A stretch of 64,000 bases of DNA, taken from Acinetobacter lwoffii (GTDB taxonomy: Bacteria > Pseudomonadota > Gammaproteobacteria > Pseudomonadales > Moraxellaceae). Both the position numbers and the translations under genes were made by a program. The notes under the pieces were generated by a model, which worked only from the letters and a program-made list of their open reading frames with translations, had not been told where the DNA came from and searched no databases. The stretch spans positions 2,418,001 to 2,482,000 of the forward strand of contig NZ_CP118963.1 in NCBI RefSeq assembly GCF_029024105.1. Reading direction: 5' to 3'. This document shows positions 18,318-29,088 of the stretch, in pieces (within the stretch, counting starts at the first letter, position 1; the number at the start of each line of letters is the position of its first letter).

Positions 18318-19439
18318 ATGGATTTTAACGGCTTACTCGATTATATGGTGGAGAAAAAAGCATCGGATCTGTTCATTACTGCCGATGTCGAACCATCCAT
18401 CAAGATTAATGGTCAGATTTTACCGATTGGCTCAGTAAAATTACCGGGTGCGGCAGTAGGACAACTGCTCAATTCCATCATGACTGAAAAGCAGCGTAAA
18501 GAATTTGCTGACAGTCGTGAATGTAACTTTGCCATCAGCACACCGGACAAAAGTGCCCGCTTCCGTGTCAGTGCCTTTCAGCAACGCGATCAACCGGGGA
18601 TGGTTTTGCGTCGGATTGAAACTGTTATTCCAACTATGGATGAACTCAAGTTACCGCCAATTTTAAAAGAACTGGCGATGACCAAACGTGGCATCATTAT
18701 TTTTGTCGGGGCAACGGGTACCGGTAAATCAACCTCGCTGGCGTCTTTGGTCGGTTATCGCAATGAAAATTCCAAAGGTCATATCATTACCATTGAAGAT
18801 CCGATCGAATTTATTCACCAGCATAAGGGCTGTATTATCACCCAGCGCGAAGTCGGCATTGATACAGATTCATTTGAAATCGCTCTGAAAAACACCTTGC
18901 GTCAGGCACCGGATGTAATTCTGATTGGTGAGATCCGTTCACGTGAAACCATGGATTATGCGATTGCCTTTGCCGAAACCGGTCATCTGGTCTTTGCTAC
19001 CCTGCACGCTAACAACGCTAACCAGGCGATTGACCGGATTATCCATTTCTTCGAAGCAGACCGGCATAATCAGCTGTTTATGGACTTGTCCCTAAACATG
19101 AAAGCGATTGTGGCACAGCAACTGATTCCAACCATCGATGGCAATGGTCGCCGCGCTGCCATTGAGATTCTAATTAACTCGCCACTGATTGCCGACTTGA
19201 TTCGTAAAGGTGATGTGCATGAGATCAAGGATCTGATGAAGCGTTCCCGTGAACTGGGCATGCAGACCTTCGATCAGGCGCTGTATGATCTGTATAAAGC
19301 CAAACAGATCAGCTATAAAGATGCACTGAAACATGCGGATTCACCCAACGACCTGCGTTTGCAAATCAAACTGTCAGAAGAAGGTGGCAGCCATTTATTG
19401 CGTGCACATTCCAATATCACCTTTGACGGTCAGTCCTGA
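18318..19439 (+). CDS. pilU: Type IV pilus ATPase PilU
   Basis: PilU is the PilT paralogue that assists retraction. This copy has 373 residues. The ATG at 18318 (MDFNGLLDYMVEKKASDLF) is chosen over an in-frame TTG 15 bases upstream. Walker A is VGATGTGKST (about 134-143). The acidic box is ITIEDPIEFIHQH, Walker B is VILIGEIRSRETM and the His box is FATLHANNANQAIDR. PilU lacks the canonical AIRNLIRE, reading LIADLIRKG there, as is usual for the paralogue. It forms an operon with pilT and ends at a strong terminator. Confidence 0.96.
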   Translation: MDFNGLLDYMVEKKASDLFITADVEPSIKINGQILPIGSVKLPGAAVGQLLNSIMTEKQRKEFADSRECNFAISTPDKSARFRVSAFQQRDQPGMVLRRIETVIPTMDELKLPPILKELAMTKRGIIIFVGATGTGKSTSLASLVGYRNENSKGHIITIEDPIEFIHQHKGCIITQREVGIDTDSFEIALKNTLRQAPDVILIGEIRSRETMDYAIAFAETGHLVFATLHANNANQAIDRIIHFFEADRHNQLFMDLSLNMKAIVAQQLIPTIDGNGRRAAIEILINSPLIADLIRKGDVHEIKDLMKRSRELGMQTFDQALYDLYKAKQISYKDALKHADSPNDLRLQIKLSEEGGSHLLRAHSNITFDGQS

Positions 19440-19454
19440 TCGGATTGAGCGCAT

Positions 19455-19490
19455 AAAAAAACAGGCTTCCCATGAAGCCTGTTTTTTTTG
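19455..19490. terminator. Bidirectional terminator between pilU and fur
   Basis: ACAGGCTTC-CCAT-GAAGCCTGT (19461-19482) is flanked by seven A and eight T bases. It serves the convergent pilU and fur transcripts. Confidence 0.9.
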
Positions 19491-19508
19491 TTTGAACCAG
19501 AGCTCAAA

Positions 19509-19946
19509 TTATTTTTTACGGAACACTTCCTGACATGCAGTCGCATCGCAGTAGCCATACAGATTCAGTGAGTGACCGGTTAATTCAAAACCAAATTTCT
19601 CAGCAACGTCATGCTGCTCTTTTTCAATCGTGTCATTAATAAATTCAACAACTTTGCTGCAATTTAAACATACCAGGTGATCGTGGTGATCTTCCTGCAT
19701 AATTTCAAAAACTGAATGATTATTTTCAAAATTATGACGTTCGATGATGCCCGCTGCTTCAAATTGCGTTAACACACGATACACAGTTGCTAAACCTACA
19801 TCTTCGCCCTGATCGAGTAAAGTCTTGTAAATATCTTCCGCACTTAAATGATGTTGTTTTGAATTTTCTAGTAATTCTAATATTTTAATTCGTGGAAGGG
19901 TAACTTTCAGTCCAGCTTTTCGTAAATCTTGGTTTGAAATAGTCAT
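19509..19946 (-). CDS. fur: Ferric uptake regulator Fur
   Basis: Fur is the Fe(II)-dependent repressor of iron acquisition genes. The 145 residues contain a winged-helix domain (about 1-83; TVYRVLTQFEAAGIIER is the recognition region). The dimerisation domain follows, with EDHHDHLVCLNCSK (about 85-98; CLNC at 93-96) and a second cysteine pair near 133 and 138. The gene diverges from bamE, an arrangement seen in other gammaproteobacteria. I could not identify a convincing Fur box in the 112-base gap. Confidence 0.97.
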   Translation of the reverse strand: MTISNQDLRKAGLKVTLPRIKILELLENSKQHHLSAEDIYKTLLDQGEDVGLATVYRVLTQFEAAGIIERHNFENNHSVFEIMQEDHHDHLVCLNCSKVVEFINDTIEKEQHDVAEKFGFELTGHSLNLYGYCDATACQEVFRKK

Positions 19947-20058
19947 GTAAAAAGGTCTCTCAACAAAATCAAAGTTGGAATATGCAACAAAGTTTAGATG
20001 CAGTATGATCTATCCTTGGATCAAATGCATCATAATTAATTTGGGATAGTTTAGCAAA

Positions 20059-20457
20059 ATGCAAAAAATCATGTTGACGTTATTCGTCACTTCATTGCTC
20101 GTCGGCTGTTCGACATTAGGTGTTTATAAAGTAGATATTCCACAAGGAACCCCTTTAACCCAAGCACAAGCCGCTAAAATTCAGGTGGGAATGAGCCATC
20201 AACAGGTGCGTTTCTTACTGGGCAGTCCAACAGTAAGCGATCCACTGAATCCTTTACGTTGGGACTACATCTATAACTATACCCCAGGAACCTACGCTAA
20301 AAAAGCCAAGATCCCGGCAGCCCAAGGCCAGCATTTGAAAATCTACTTTAACCAGTCTGGTATCGTGGAACGTGTTGAAGGTCTGGAGACGATTCCAGAA
20401 TCTCAACCCGGCTTACCAGGATCAAAAGAAGCGATTTTAAATGCTCCCCCACTATAG
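20059..20457 (+). CDS. bamE: Outer membrane assembly lipoprotein BamE
   Basis: BamE (SmpA/OmlA) is a lipoprotein of the BAM complex that inserts beta-barrel proteins into the outer membrane. The 132 residues start with a lipoprotein signal with lipobox LVGC (Cys 17). The family core follows: KIQVGMSHQQVRFLLGSP and DPLNPLRWDYIYNY (about 40-78). It is divergent from fur. rnfH lies convergent downstream, a frequent bamE neighbour in other proteobacteria. Confidence 0.94.
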   Translation: MQKIMLTLFVTSLLVGCSTLGVYKVDIPQGTPLTQAQAAKIQVGMSHQQVRFLLGSPTVSDPLNPLRWDYIYNYTPGTYAKKAKIPAAQGQHLKIYFNQSGIVERVEGLETIPESQPGLPGSKEAILNAPPL

Positions 20458-20469
20458 TCGGTTTCACAT

Positions 20470-20501
20470 GAAAAAGCCCCTGAATCATTAGGGGCTTTTT
20501 T
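20470..20501. terminator. Bidirectional terminator between bamE and rnfH
   Basis: AAAAAGCCCC and GGGGCTTTTT are paired around a 10-base loop, giving T tracts in both directions between convergent genes. Confidence 0.88.
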
Positions 20502-20557
20502 AATTAAGCTGATTGATTGAGCAGATCATTGAGGCTACTGCTCATTCAAGCCGCTTT

Positions 20558-20890
20558 CTATTCGGAAGATGGTTTCAGCTTTCTTAAAAGATTGCCTCTG
20601 GCATAACGACCCACAGGATTTTTCTCGGCGCGTTTACGTCGGATGTCTTTAGGATTGATGGTCAGTGCTCGGTAAATTTCTACCCGATCCCCTGCTGCCA
20701 GTGGCTGCTGATGATCTTGCAAACGCACCCCAAAGATGCCCAGAGATAACGGTTCAGGCAAGTCGACCTGCTCACGGATTCCACTCTGCTCAATCGCATC
20801 CAGTGCCGTCATGCCGGGCTGAAATGGCACGGCTAGATGAAATTGTTTTTCTGACGTCGCATACGCTACCCAGATCATCGCCTCACTCAT
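20558..20890 (-). CDS. rnfH: RnfH family protein (RatB/UPF0125)
   Basis: This 110-residue protein has a ubiquitin/ThiS-like fold. AMIWVAYATSEKQFHLAVPF opens it, and LGIFGVRLQDHQQPLAAGDRVEIYRALT carries the characteristic DRVEIYRPL-type turn. A basic tail with KDIRRKRAEK ends it. The function is unclear; in other bacteria the gene accompanies ratA and bamE. Here the first base of the start codon region touches the last base of the upstream membrane-protein gene, so translation is probably coupled. Confidence 0.88.
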   Translation of the reverse strand: MSEAMIWVAYATSEKQFHLAVPFQPGMTALDAIEQSGIREQVDLPEPLSLGIFGVRLQDHQQPLAAGDRVEIYRALTINPKDIRRKRAEKNPVGRYARGNLLRKLKPSSE

Positions 20891-21969
20891 CAGACGAATT
20901 GTCCTAAGACAGCAATGATTGCCAGAATAATCCCGACCGGCAACACCACACGTACTGCAATACGCCAGATGTTATAAAACGCTTCAGAGCTAAAATTCAT
21001 TGATTTACGCAAATGACTGATCTTCATGATCCAGCCGGCAAATAATGCATAGATCAAACAAATCAATAAGCCCCAGACGAGCAAGACCACATTGAAAATT
21101 GGGCTTAGATTTGGAATAGCCCAGATCAGCGTAACCGCCGCCACAATCGCCCATTGAATCGCAGGATGAAGCTGACGTTGCTGTAACTGTTCACGTGCCA
21201 TTTGCAAAATTAATGCGGCAGCTGCCACCATCGCTGCGACCAAGGTGAATGCAGGGATTTGCGCTTGCACAGCAAAGAAAGCAAATGCAATGACAGCAAC
21301 GAGCTGCGCAATCCAGATCGGCAATACCGTCTTGCTGGCGACATCCTGTTGTTGTACAGCGCTTAGGCTAGACTGCCAGTACAAGCCCATGCCCAGACCA
21401 CTTGCCACCAGCGCTAATACGGTGGCATTGCCCCATTCCGAGAATTCGACTGGCGTGACTTGCCATGCAGGTAGTGCAGTTCCCATTACATTGGCCAGAA
21501 CCAGAGATGCGAGCACCCCAATCGTTGTAACAGCCAATAAAATTTGACGCGGTAGCAGTGACAGGGCCAACGCTACTATTGTCAATCCGATCAACAAAAG
21601 GTTCGGTGCAAGATCAAGTGCAGCAACCGCCAGAACATTACTGGCATTGTTCAGCATTGCACCTGCCAGAAACGGAATAAAAATCACACTTAACCAGCCG
21701 ACAATACGCCATTTCTGTGACGCATCAGCTTCACGGGTCAGCGTTGACAGCGCCTGTAATGGCGTTGTTCTAGAGCGCTTGGCCAAAGCAATTTCCAAGT
21801 AGCAGACTGGAAGTGCCAGAATCAGCATGGTGGCTAACCAGAGCATCCAGAAATCCAGCTGACGATCAATCTGTATACCGGTTATCGGTGCGAGCGTCGC
21901 GATGATAATAAACGATAAACAGAAAGCCATCAGCGGCGATAACCATTTTGACATAGCATTGTCCTGCAT
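20890..21969 (-). CDS. Polytopic membrane protein, possibly SNF/NSS transporter-like
   Basis: This 359-residue protein has about 10-11 hydrophobic segments. The early part (MLILALPVCYLEIALAKRSR, then GWLSVIFIPFLAGAML) resembles the neurotransmitter:sodium symporter (SNF) region where a glycine-rich helix pair precedes an inward loop. The protein is shorter than normal SNF transporters (about 440-500) and lacks an obvious N-terminal NSS sodium-site motif. It is either a diverged member or a separate family; I am not sure which. The ATG at 21969 follows an AGGA ribosome site. It shares one base with rnfH. Confidence 0.6.
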   Translation of the reverse strand: MQDNAMSKWLSPLMAFCLSFIIIATLAPITGIQIDRQLDFWMLWLATMLILALPVCYLEIALAKRSRTTPLQALSTLTREADASQKWRIVGWLSVIFIPFLAGAMLNNASNVLAVAALDLAPNLLLIGLTIVALALSLLPRQILLAVTTIGVLASLVLANVMGTALPAWQVTPVEFSEWGNATVLALVASGLGMGLYWQSSLSAVQQQDVASKTVLPIWIAQLVAVIAFAFFAVQAQIPAFTLVAAMVAAAALILQMAREQLQQRQLHPAIQWAIVAAVTLIWAIPNLSPIFNVVLLVWGLLICLIYALFAGWIMKISHLRKSMNFSSEAFYNIWRIAVRVVLPVGIILAIIAVLGQFV

Positions 21970-22021
21970 GATGCATTCCTATAAAAATCTAGCGCTATTT
22001 TGCCTTGTGAAGCGGTGAAAA

Positions 22022-22060
22022 TCAAAAACAAAAAGCAAACCACCTTAACGGTGATTTGCT
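22022..22060 (-). terminator. Terminator downstream of the bacteriohemerythrin gene
   Basis: On the minus strand AGCAAATCACC-5 nt-GGTGGTTTGCT is followed by TTTTGTTTTTG. It lies about 50 bases after the hemerythrin stop. Confidence 0.75.
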
Positions 22061-22112
22061 GCGCCAAAATTATAATTAAATTGTAATTCTTGTTATCTCT
22101 TTAGATATTTTA

Positions 22113-22568
22113 TTATGAGAAAAACCGAGCGAACCAGTTTTTACCGGTTTTCTTTTCTTTTTCCTTGATGATGCCCATCATATTTTCTTTCACGGCACCG
22201 ACATAATCGGCGTCATCGTGCTGAATATGGTTAATCAGCCATTTCGATAATACTTCGTGCAGTTCATGTTCAATCGACTGCCCCAGTTCAAAACGGTCAC
22301 GATAAGATTCAATTTTCTTAATAAACAGGTCATGCACACGTTTATGCGGCACCCGATATTTATAGCCGGCTTCTTCCTGAAGAGATTCCTCAAAGGTGAA
22401 ATGCGACTGGGTATAATCAATAATATTATCAAGAATCTGTTTAATACGGGCACGCTCGGTATTGGCATCAATTCCATCAATTTCGTTGATATAATCGAGA
22501 ATTCGTTTGTGCTGATCGTCAATCACATCGATACCAGTATTATAATCTGGAACCCATTTCATTTTCAT
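22113..22568 (-). CDS. Bacteriohemerythrin
   Basis: This small di-iron oxygen-binding protein may serve in oxygen storage or sensing. The 151 residues show the spaced metal ligands of the family: VIDDQHKRIL, SHFTFEESLQEE (HxxxE), VPHKRVHDLF (HxxxH) and HIQHDDADYV (HxxxD type). The ATG at 22568 (MKMKWVPDYN) is chosen because an AGGTGG ribosome site lies just upstream. A GTG at 22577 is in frame but overlaps that site. It is a single gene with its own terminator. Confidence 0.93.
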   Translation of the reverse strand: MKMKWVPDYNTGIDVIDDQHKRILDYINEIDGIDANTERARIKQILDNIIDYTQSHFTFEESLQEEAGYKYRVPHKRVHDLFIKKIESYRDRFELGQSIEHELHEVLSKWLINHIQHDDADYVGAVKENMMGIIKEKEKKTGKNWFARFFS

Positions 22569-22817
22569 TACGACCACCTATAAATATTAAGGACTTATAA
22601 CGTGAAAATGAGCATATAGCGTATTGATTCAAATAAAAATGAAGCAAATTAGTCGGCTTTCCGCCTAAATCCGGCTTTTTCATTTTAAGTTTCTGTTATA
22701 TATAATTAAAAATAATTTATCCTGAGTAAAAGGCTAAGATATTAATTAACCAAAATCCACAATAAGCCTTTATTTATTCTTAGATTTTTTCTTATTTTTT
22801 AAATATAAAAAAACGGA

Positions 22818-22825
22818 GTTTAAAC
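22818..22825. repeat. Target-site duplication, left copy (IS66 element)
   Basis: GTTTAAAC abuts the left inverted repeat of the IS66 element and is repeated at 25358-25365. Eight bases is the IS66-family duplication length. Confidence 0.9.
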
Positions 22826-22855
22826 GTAAGCGTCCGCTGAATCCCATACCAATTT

Positions 22856-24481
22856 TTAATTCAATTTAGGTTTCCAGCAGTGTGGCAGTAACTCTTCAAT
22901 CTGGGTCACTTTATGTGTCGGTAACCTTTTCAGCACATCACTTAAATAGGCATACGGATCCAGCCCATTCAGCTTTGCTGACTGGATTAACGTCATGATG
23001 TTTGCCGCTCGCTGACCACTGCGCAGCGAGCCAGCAAACAGCCAGTTCTTGCGCCCCAACGCCCAGGGACGCATCTGATTCTCGACCCAATTATTGCAAA
23101 TAGGTAGATTGCCATCATCCAGATAGCGGCTTAAGGCTGGCCAACGCTTCAGACTGTAATTGATGGCCTTGGCGGTGGGAGAACTCGATGGCACTGTCAG
23201 ATGATGTTGGTTGAGCCATTCATATAGTTGTTGCATCACTGGTTGACTATGCTGTTGTCGGTATTCGCGGCGGTCTTCCGCTGTACCATCGGTCTTTTTC
23301 CTGAGCTCTGCTTCTATCGCATACAGTTTCTGAATCAGCACCAATGCCTGTTCAGCGACCTGACTTTTCCCGGTCACATGCAGTTCATGGAATTTACGAC
23401 GTGCATGGGCCATGCAGCCCACCTCAATGACCTGGCCTGATTTAAAGCGTGCTTTATAACCACTGTAATCATCACAGACTAGATAGCCCTGCCAGCCTTT
23501 CAAGAACGCTTCAGCATGCTGGCCTGAACGACTATCCTGAAAGTCATAGATCACCGCCTGAACTGGATTGTACTGTGTAGTGGCATAGGCCCAGACATAA
23601 CCTTTTTTCGGTTTTTTCTCATCATCACCCATCCGCATGATGGTGACCGGCGTTTCATCGGCATGCAGCATCTGCTGTTGTAGTACCACCTCTTTTAAGG
23701 CATTGGCCAGAGGTTCGAGTTCTACTCCGCAGCGACCTATCCAGTCAGATAACGTTGATCTAGAAAGTTCGATTCCCGCCCGCTGATAGATCAGGCGTTG
23801 ACGGTACAGCGGCAAATGATCGGCATATTTCGATACCAGCACATGGCTGAGCAATTCAGGTGAAGCAATGCCTTTATCAATTACATAGGCAGGCATCGCT
23901 TGCTGAGTCAGGGTGTCACACTGATCACAGACCCATTTACCACGCACATGCTGTTCCTTATAGAACTGTGCCGGTCTGAAATGCAGTTTTTCACTGATAT
24001 CTTCGCCGATACGACGTAACTGGCAGCCACAACTGCATTGGGTTGATGCAGGTTCATGCTCAATACGGATGGTGTGTAGATGATCGGGCAGCAGTCGACG
24101 TTTAGGTTTATTTGCTTTGGCTTTGTGTGTCGCTGCATCGGTTTTATCTGCATTCAGCCGTTCCAGTTCCAAATCAACGGCTGCAATATCTTCTTCGACC
24201 GCTTCATCCCAGAGATGGATTTGTTTTGCGGTGAGATGTTCGTTTTTACTGCCGAATTTGTGCTGTTTAAACAGCGCCAGTTCATGCTCGTATTTTTGAT
24301 TGAGAATGGAAAGATGTTGGTTGCATGCTTCAAGATGCTGAACTTTGGCATCCAATTGCTGGTTTGATTTTTCTAATTCTTGCTTTGATTGTGCCAGAGA
24401 CTGATGCTGCAACGCCAACTGCCTGGTGAATTCCAGCAGTTGTTCATGGGTCAGTTGGCTTAAGTCTGGCAGCGTATTCAT
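22856..24481 (-). CDS. tnpC: IS66 family transposase TnpC
   Basis: This is the main DDE transposase of IS66, 541 residues. It has an N-terminal Gln/Leu-rich coiled coil (about 5-75) and a zinc-finger region with CSCGC and CDQC (about 148-188). The DDE core follows: MLHADETPVTIM (first Asp), LVCDDYSGYKARF (second Asp) and the NNWVENQMRPWALGRKNW block containing the Glu. The C-terminal tail begins near LNGLDPYAYLSDVLKRLP. It is intact with no frameshift. Confidence 0.95.
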   Translation of the reverse strand: MNTLPDLSQLTHEQLLEFTRQLALQHQSLAQSKQELEKSNQQLDAKVQHLEACNQHLSILNQKYEHELALFKQHKFGSKNEHLTAKQIHLWDEAVEEDIAAVDLELERLNADKTDAATHKAKANKPKRRLLPDHLHTIRIEHEPASTQCSCGCQLRRIGEDISEKLHFRPAQFYKEQHVRGKWVCDQCDTLTQQAMPAYVIDKGIASPELLSHVLVSKYADHLPLYRQRLIYQRAGIELSRSTLSDWIGRCGVELEPLANALKEVVLQQQMLHADETPVTIMRMGDDEKKPKKGYVWAYATTQYNPVQAVIYDFQDSRSGQHAEAFLKGWQGYLVCDDYSGYKARFKSGQVIEVGCMAHARRKFHELHVTGKSQVAEQALVLIQKLYAIEAELRKKTDGTAEDRREYRQQHSQPVMQQLYEWLNQHHLTVPSSSPTAKAINYSLKRWPALSRYLDDGNLPICNNWVENQMRPWALGRKNWLFAGSLRSGQRAANIMTLIQSAKLNGLDPYAYLSDVLKRLPTHKVTQIEELLPHCWKPKLN

Positions 24482-24555
24482 GACCGCAGTATGCCTGAGG
24501 TCATGAGAAGAATGAAATAGAACGTTTGGAGAATAGCAGAATGGAACAGCCTGGT

Positions 24556-24891
24556 TTAAAGCATCGTCACCACCTGCTGTCGTCCAATGCGCTGCCAGGG
24601 CAAACCTTGGATCAGTGCCTGTAACTGTTCCGGGCTGAGGGCCACGGTTTCACCTTGGTGAACTTGAGCCCAGTGAAATTTGCCCTGTTCCAGCCGCCGG
24701 GCACACAGCCAGATGCCCAATCCATCATGTACCAGTACTTTCATACGATGGCCACGTTTATTACAGAACAGGTAAGCACAATGCGGTTTGATTGAACCAA
24801 AGGATTTCATAATCTGCGCCATGGCCGTATCCATACCCGCACGCATGTCCATGGGCTGGGTAGACAACCAGATTTCATCGATACGGATCAT
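24556..24891 (-). CDS. tnpB: IS66 family accessory protein TnpB (Orf2)
   Basis: This 111-residue accessory protein of IS66 elements is required for transposition in studied members. MIRIDEIWLSTQPMDMRAG opens it. The family core AYLFCNKRGHRMKVLVHDG and LCARRLEQGKFHW are present. The ATG at 24891 overlaps the tnpA stop in an ATGA junction (24888-24891), implying translational coupling. The frame continues upstream to 24945, but only within tnpA. Confidence 0.93.
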   Translation of the reverse strand: MIRIDEIWLSTQPMDMRAGMDTAMAQIMKSFGSIKPHCAYLFCNKRGHRMKVLVHDGLGIWLCARRLEQGKFHWAQVHQGETVALSPEQLQALIQGLPWQRIGRQQVVTML

Positions 24892-25271
24892 GTTGCAAGT
24901 GCCTTGAGTAATTCTGCTAAAGCAGATATTTCTGATACTTGCCATTTCAAGCCAATTTCTGCTTTTGAGTGGGGTAAAGTAATTTGAACCTTTAACATGT
25001 CAGTAGGAGTAGGATCTAATGGTGCAGAGCAAGATAAGGCAATAAATGCAGGTTTATTCGGTAGTGGTGAGCGATCATTCCCTGGCTTAGCATCAATTAA
25101 GCGAATCCATTTGGATACAAGATTTGTATTCAATCCATGTTGCAAAGCGACTGAAGCAATTGAAACGTCTGGTGCTTTACAAGCCTGAACGATCTGCTGT
25201 TTAAATTCAGCACTGTATGTTCTTCGTTTTTTCGCAAGAGATGCGATGGATGTCTGGTGATTTGTAGTCAT
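24888..25271 (-). CDS. tnpA: IS66 family accessory protein TnpA (Orf1, HTH)
   Basis: This 127-residue protein has an N-terminal helix-turn-helix of the transposase-8 type (RRTYSAEFKQQIVQACKA, then VALQHGLNTNLVSKWIR). Its C-terminal half is typical of IS66 TnpA. It is the first gene of the element; its start lies about 70 bases inside the right inverted repeat. Confidence 0.92.
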   Translation of the reverse strand: MTTNHQTSIASLAKKRRTYSAEFKQQIVQACKAPDVSIASVALQHGLNTNLVSKWIRLIDAKPGNDRSPLPNKPAFIALSCSAPLDPTPTDMLKVQITLPHSKAEIGLKWQVSEISALAELLKALAT

Positions 25272-25357
25272 AAATTTTAGTCCCCACTTGTTTCTAAGTG
25301 GGGACTAAATTAAGGCTTATAGGATGAATTCAGAAGGTGTGTTCAGCGGACGCTTAC

Positions 25358-25365
25358 GTTTAAAC
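25358..25365. repeat. Target-site duplication, right copy (IS66 element)
   Basis: GTTTAAAC is identical to 22818-22825. With the following TCCGT it is the proximal half of the terminator that once ended the adjacent amidotransferase gene. Confidence 0.9.
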
Positions 25366-25383
25366 TCCGTCTTTAATCGCATT

Positions 25384-26232
25384 TCAATATTGATCAGCTC
25401 GCGTGACGCGTTTTAAGGAAGGATCAAGACGTTCACGTTCCAGACGTTCAACATGCGTCAACTGAGAACGTACTTTCGCCCCATGCTGAAACAGGATCAT
25501 TTCACCGGGCTGGAAGGCAGTCCATTCTTCATTCTGGGTCAATGGTTCAGTGGTAATCACTGCGACGCGATCTTCAGGGGTCGTGACCTGACTAAAGTCC
25601 ACTTCGACATCAATATCAATCAGCTGAGCCGGTCTAAACGGGTATTCACGTACCAGCCAGTGGAGTTTAGTAATCGCATAGCTAAACAGCGCCTGACCAT
25701 TCGACAGGCAGAAATTAAAGGTGCCATGCTCCGCGATTGCAGGTGAAATTTCAGCTAGAAGATCGAAAACCTGATCCAGTTTCGGCTCATGATAGCCAAA
25801 GCGTTTCACCAGTTGATCCAGCAGGTAACAGAAGGCACGCTCACTGTCGGTATTTCCGACTGGGGTAAAGCGCCCTGACAGTTCAGGAAAATAATCATAT
25901 AAATCGCCATTATGGGCAAAAATCCATTGCCGCCCCCAAAGTTCACGGCTAAAAGGATGCGAGTTTTCCAGATTAATTTTGCCTTGAGTGGCTTTACGGA
26001 TATGGGCAATCACATTACGTGATTTGATCGGATAGTTACGCACTAGCTCGGCAATCGGCGACTCAACCGCAGACTGGTTATCAACGAACAGACGGCAGGC
26101 TTTATCTTCAAAGAAAGCAATCCCGAAGCCATCCGCATGATCAGAGGTAATGCCCGCCCGCTGGGAAAACCCGCGAAAAGAAAAAGTAATATCCGTCGGG
26201 GTGGCACAATTCATTCCGAGCAGTTGGCACAT
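25384..26232 (-). CDS. Class II glutamine amidotransferase (YafJ-like)
   Basis: This is a 282-residue Ntn-hydrolase glutaminase domain. The catalytic nucleophile is Cys 2 (start MCQLLGMNC). ADGFGIAFFED, IAHIRKATQG, NSHPFSRELWGRQWIFAHNGDL (in parts) and VGNTDSERAFCYLLD are hallmarks of the GATase_4/YafJ group. No synthetase domain is fused, so the acceptor is unknown. The gene stands alone. Its terminator has been split by the IS66 element immediately downstream, so its transcript may now run into the IS genes, which lie in the same orientation. Confidence 0.9.
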   Translation of the reverse strand: MCQLLGMNCATPTDITFSFRGFSQRAGITSDHADGFGIAFFEDKACRLFVDNQSAVESPIAELVRNYPIKSRNVIAHIRKATQGKINLENSHPFSRELWGRQWIFAHNGDLYDYFPELSGRFTPVGNTDSERAFCYLLDQLVKRFGYHEPKLDQVFDLLAEISPAIAEHGTFNFCLSNGQALFSYAITKLHWLVREYPFRPAQLIDIDVEVDFSQVTTPEDRVAVITTEPLTQNEEWTAFQPGEMILFQHGAKVRSQLTHVERLERERLDPSLKRVTRADQY

Positions 26233-26321
26233 GGTCTGGTTTCAGCTCTCTATTTACTTAGAAGCTTATTGTGCATGACTGTCCTAGTCATTTCAAATAG
26301 GTGGCTATAAGAAATCCAAAT

Positions 26322-26351
26322 AAAAAAGAGTCTCTATTGAGACTCTTTTTT
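26322..26351. terminator. Terminator downstream of argB
   Basis: AAAAAAGAGTCTC and GAGACTCTTTTTT pair around a four-base loop. It ends the algC-argB transcript; the T tract also works in the opposite direction. Confidence 0.88.
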
Positions 26352-26363
26352 GCAAAAATTGGC

Positions 26364-28701
<2,338 letters not shown>

Positions 28702-29042
28702 AAAACTGTCTTTTCACTATTCGTTAAAATAAGGAGATTTAAAATGATGATTTCATCATAATGACTTTAAACATTTGTTTTTGTTTTAAGACCTGCTATT
28801 TTTAAACGATTTCAATGTAACAATCAATTATAAAAATATAATCTACAACTTTAGAATTATAGGGTTCTTGTAATTAAACAATGATTATTCAATTATATTT
28901 ATTTTGAGTTTCATCTAATTAGACATTTGATAATTACATCAATTTTGGATTTAAATAATTCTACTTGGCCGAAAAAATAAGGTTTTATTTTTTAAATATA
29001 TTTCAACCAACTCATTTTTTTTAATATTTAATCTAATCAACT
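28702..29042. other. AT-rich gene-free region between algC and dut
   Basis: The sequence is markedly AT-rich with no convincing coding frame on either strand. It must contain the algC-argB promoter. On the plus strand AAGGAG at 28731-28736 precedes an ATG at 28744 whose frame closes after five codons (MMISS). That stretch is also a short palindrome (ATGATGA/TCATCAT), so it may be an operator rather than a leader peptide. Confidence 0.4.
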
Positions 29043-29080
29043 AAAAATGGCTTACATCCAGTTAATGAATGTAAGCCATT
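29043..29080 (-). terminator. Terminator downstream of dut
   Basis: AATGGCTTACAT and ATGTAAGCCATT pair around an 11-base loop. On the minus strand the hairpin is followed by a T run. It sits right after the dut stop. Confidence 0.75.
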
Positions 29081-29088
29081 ATTAAAAC

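Larger units (their letters stand above)
22826..25357 (-). mobile_element. Complete IS66-family insertion sequence
   Basis: A 2532-bp element is bounded by perfect 16-bp inverted repeats (GTAAGCGTCCGCTGAA at 22826-22841, complement at 25342-25357). It is flanked by an 8-bp duplication, GTTTAAAC. It carries the three IS66 genes in order tnpA-tnpB-tnpC on the minus strand, all intact, so it is potentially active. It inserted in the middle of a palindromic terminator; the outer flanks still read ACGGA...TCCGT. The exact named IS cannot be assigned without a database. Confidence 0.95.

Noticed and set aside
19947..20058. Search for a Fur box in the fur-bamE gap
   Set aside because: No stretch came close to the 19-bp palindromic consensus by eye, so none is listed.
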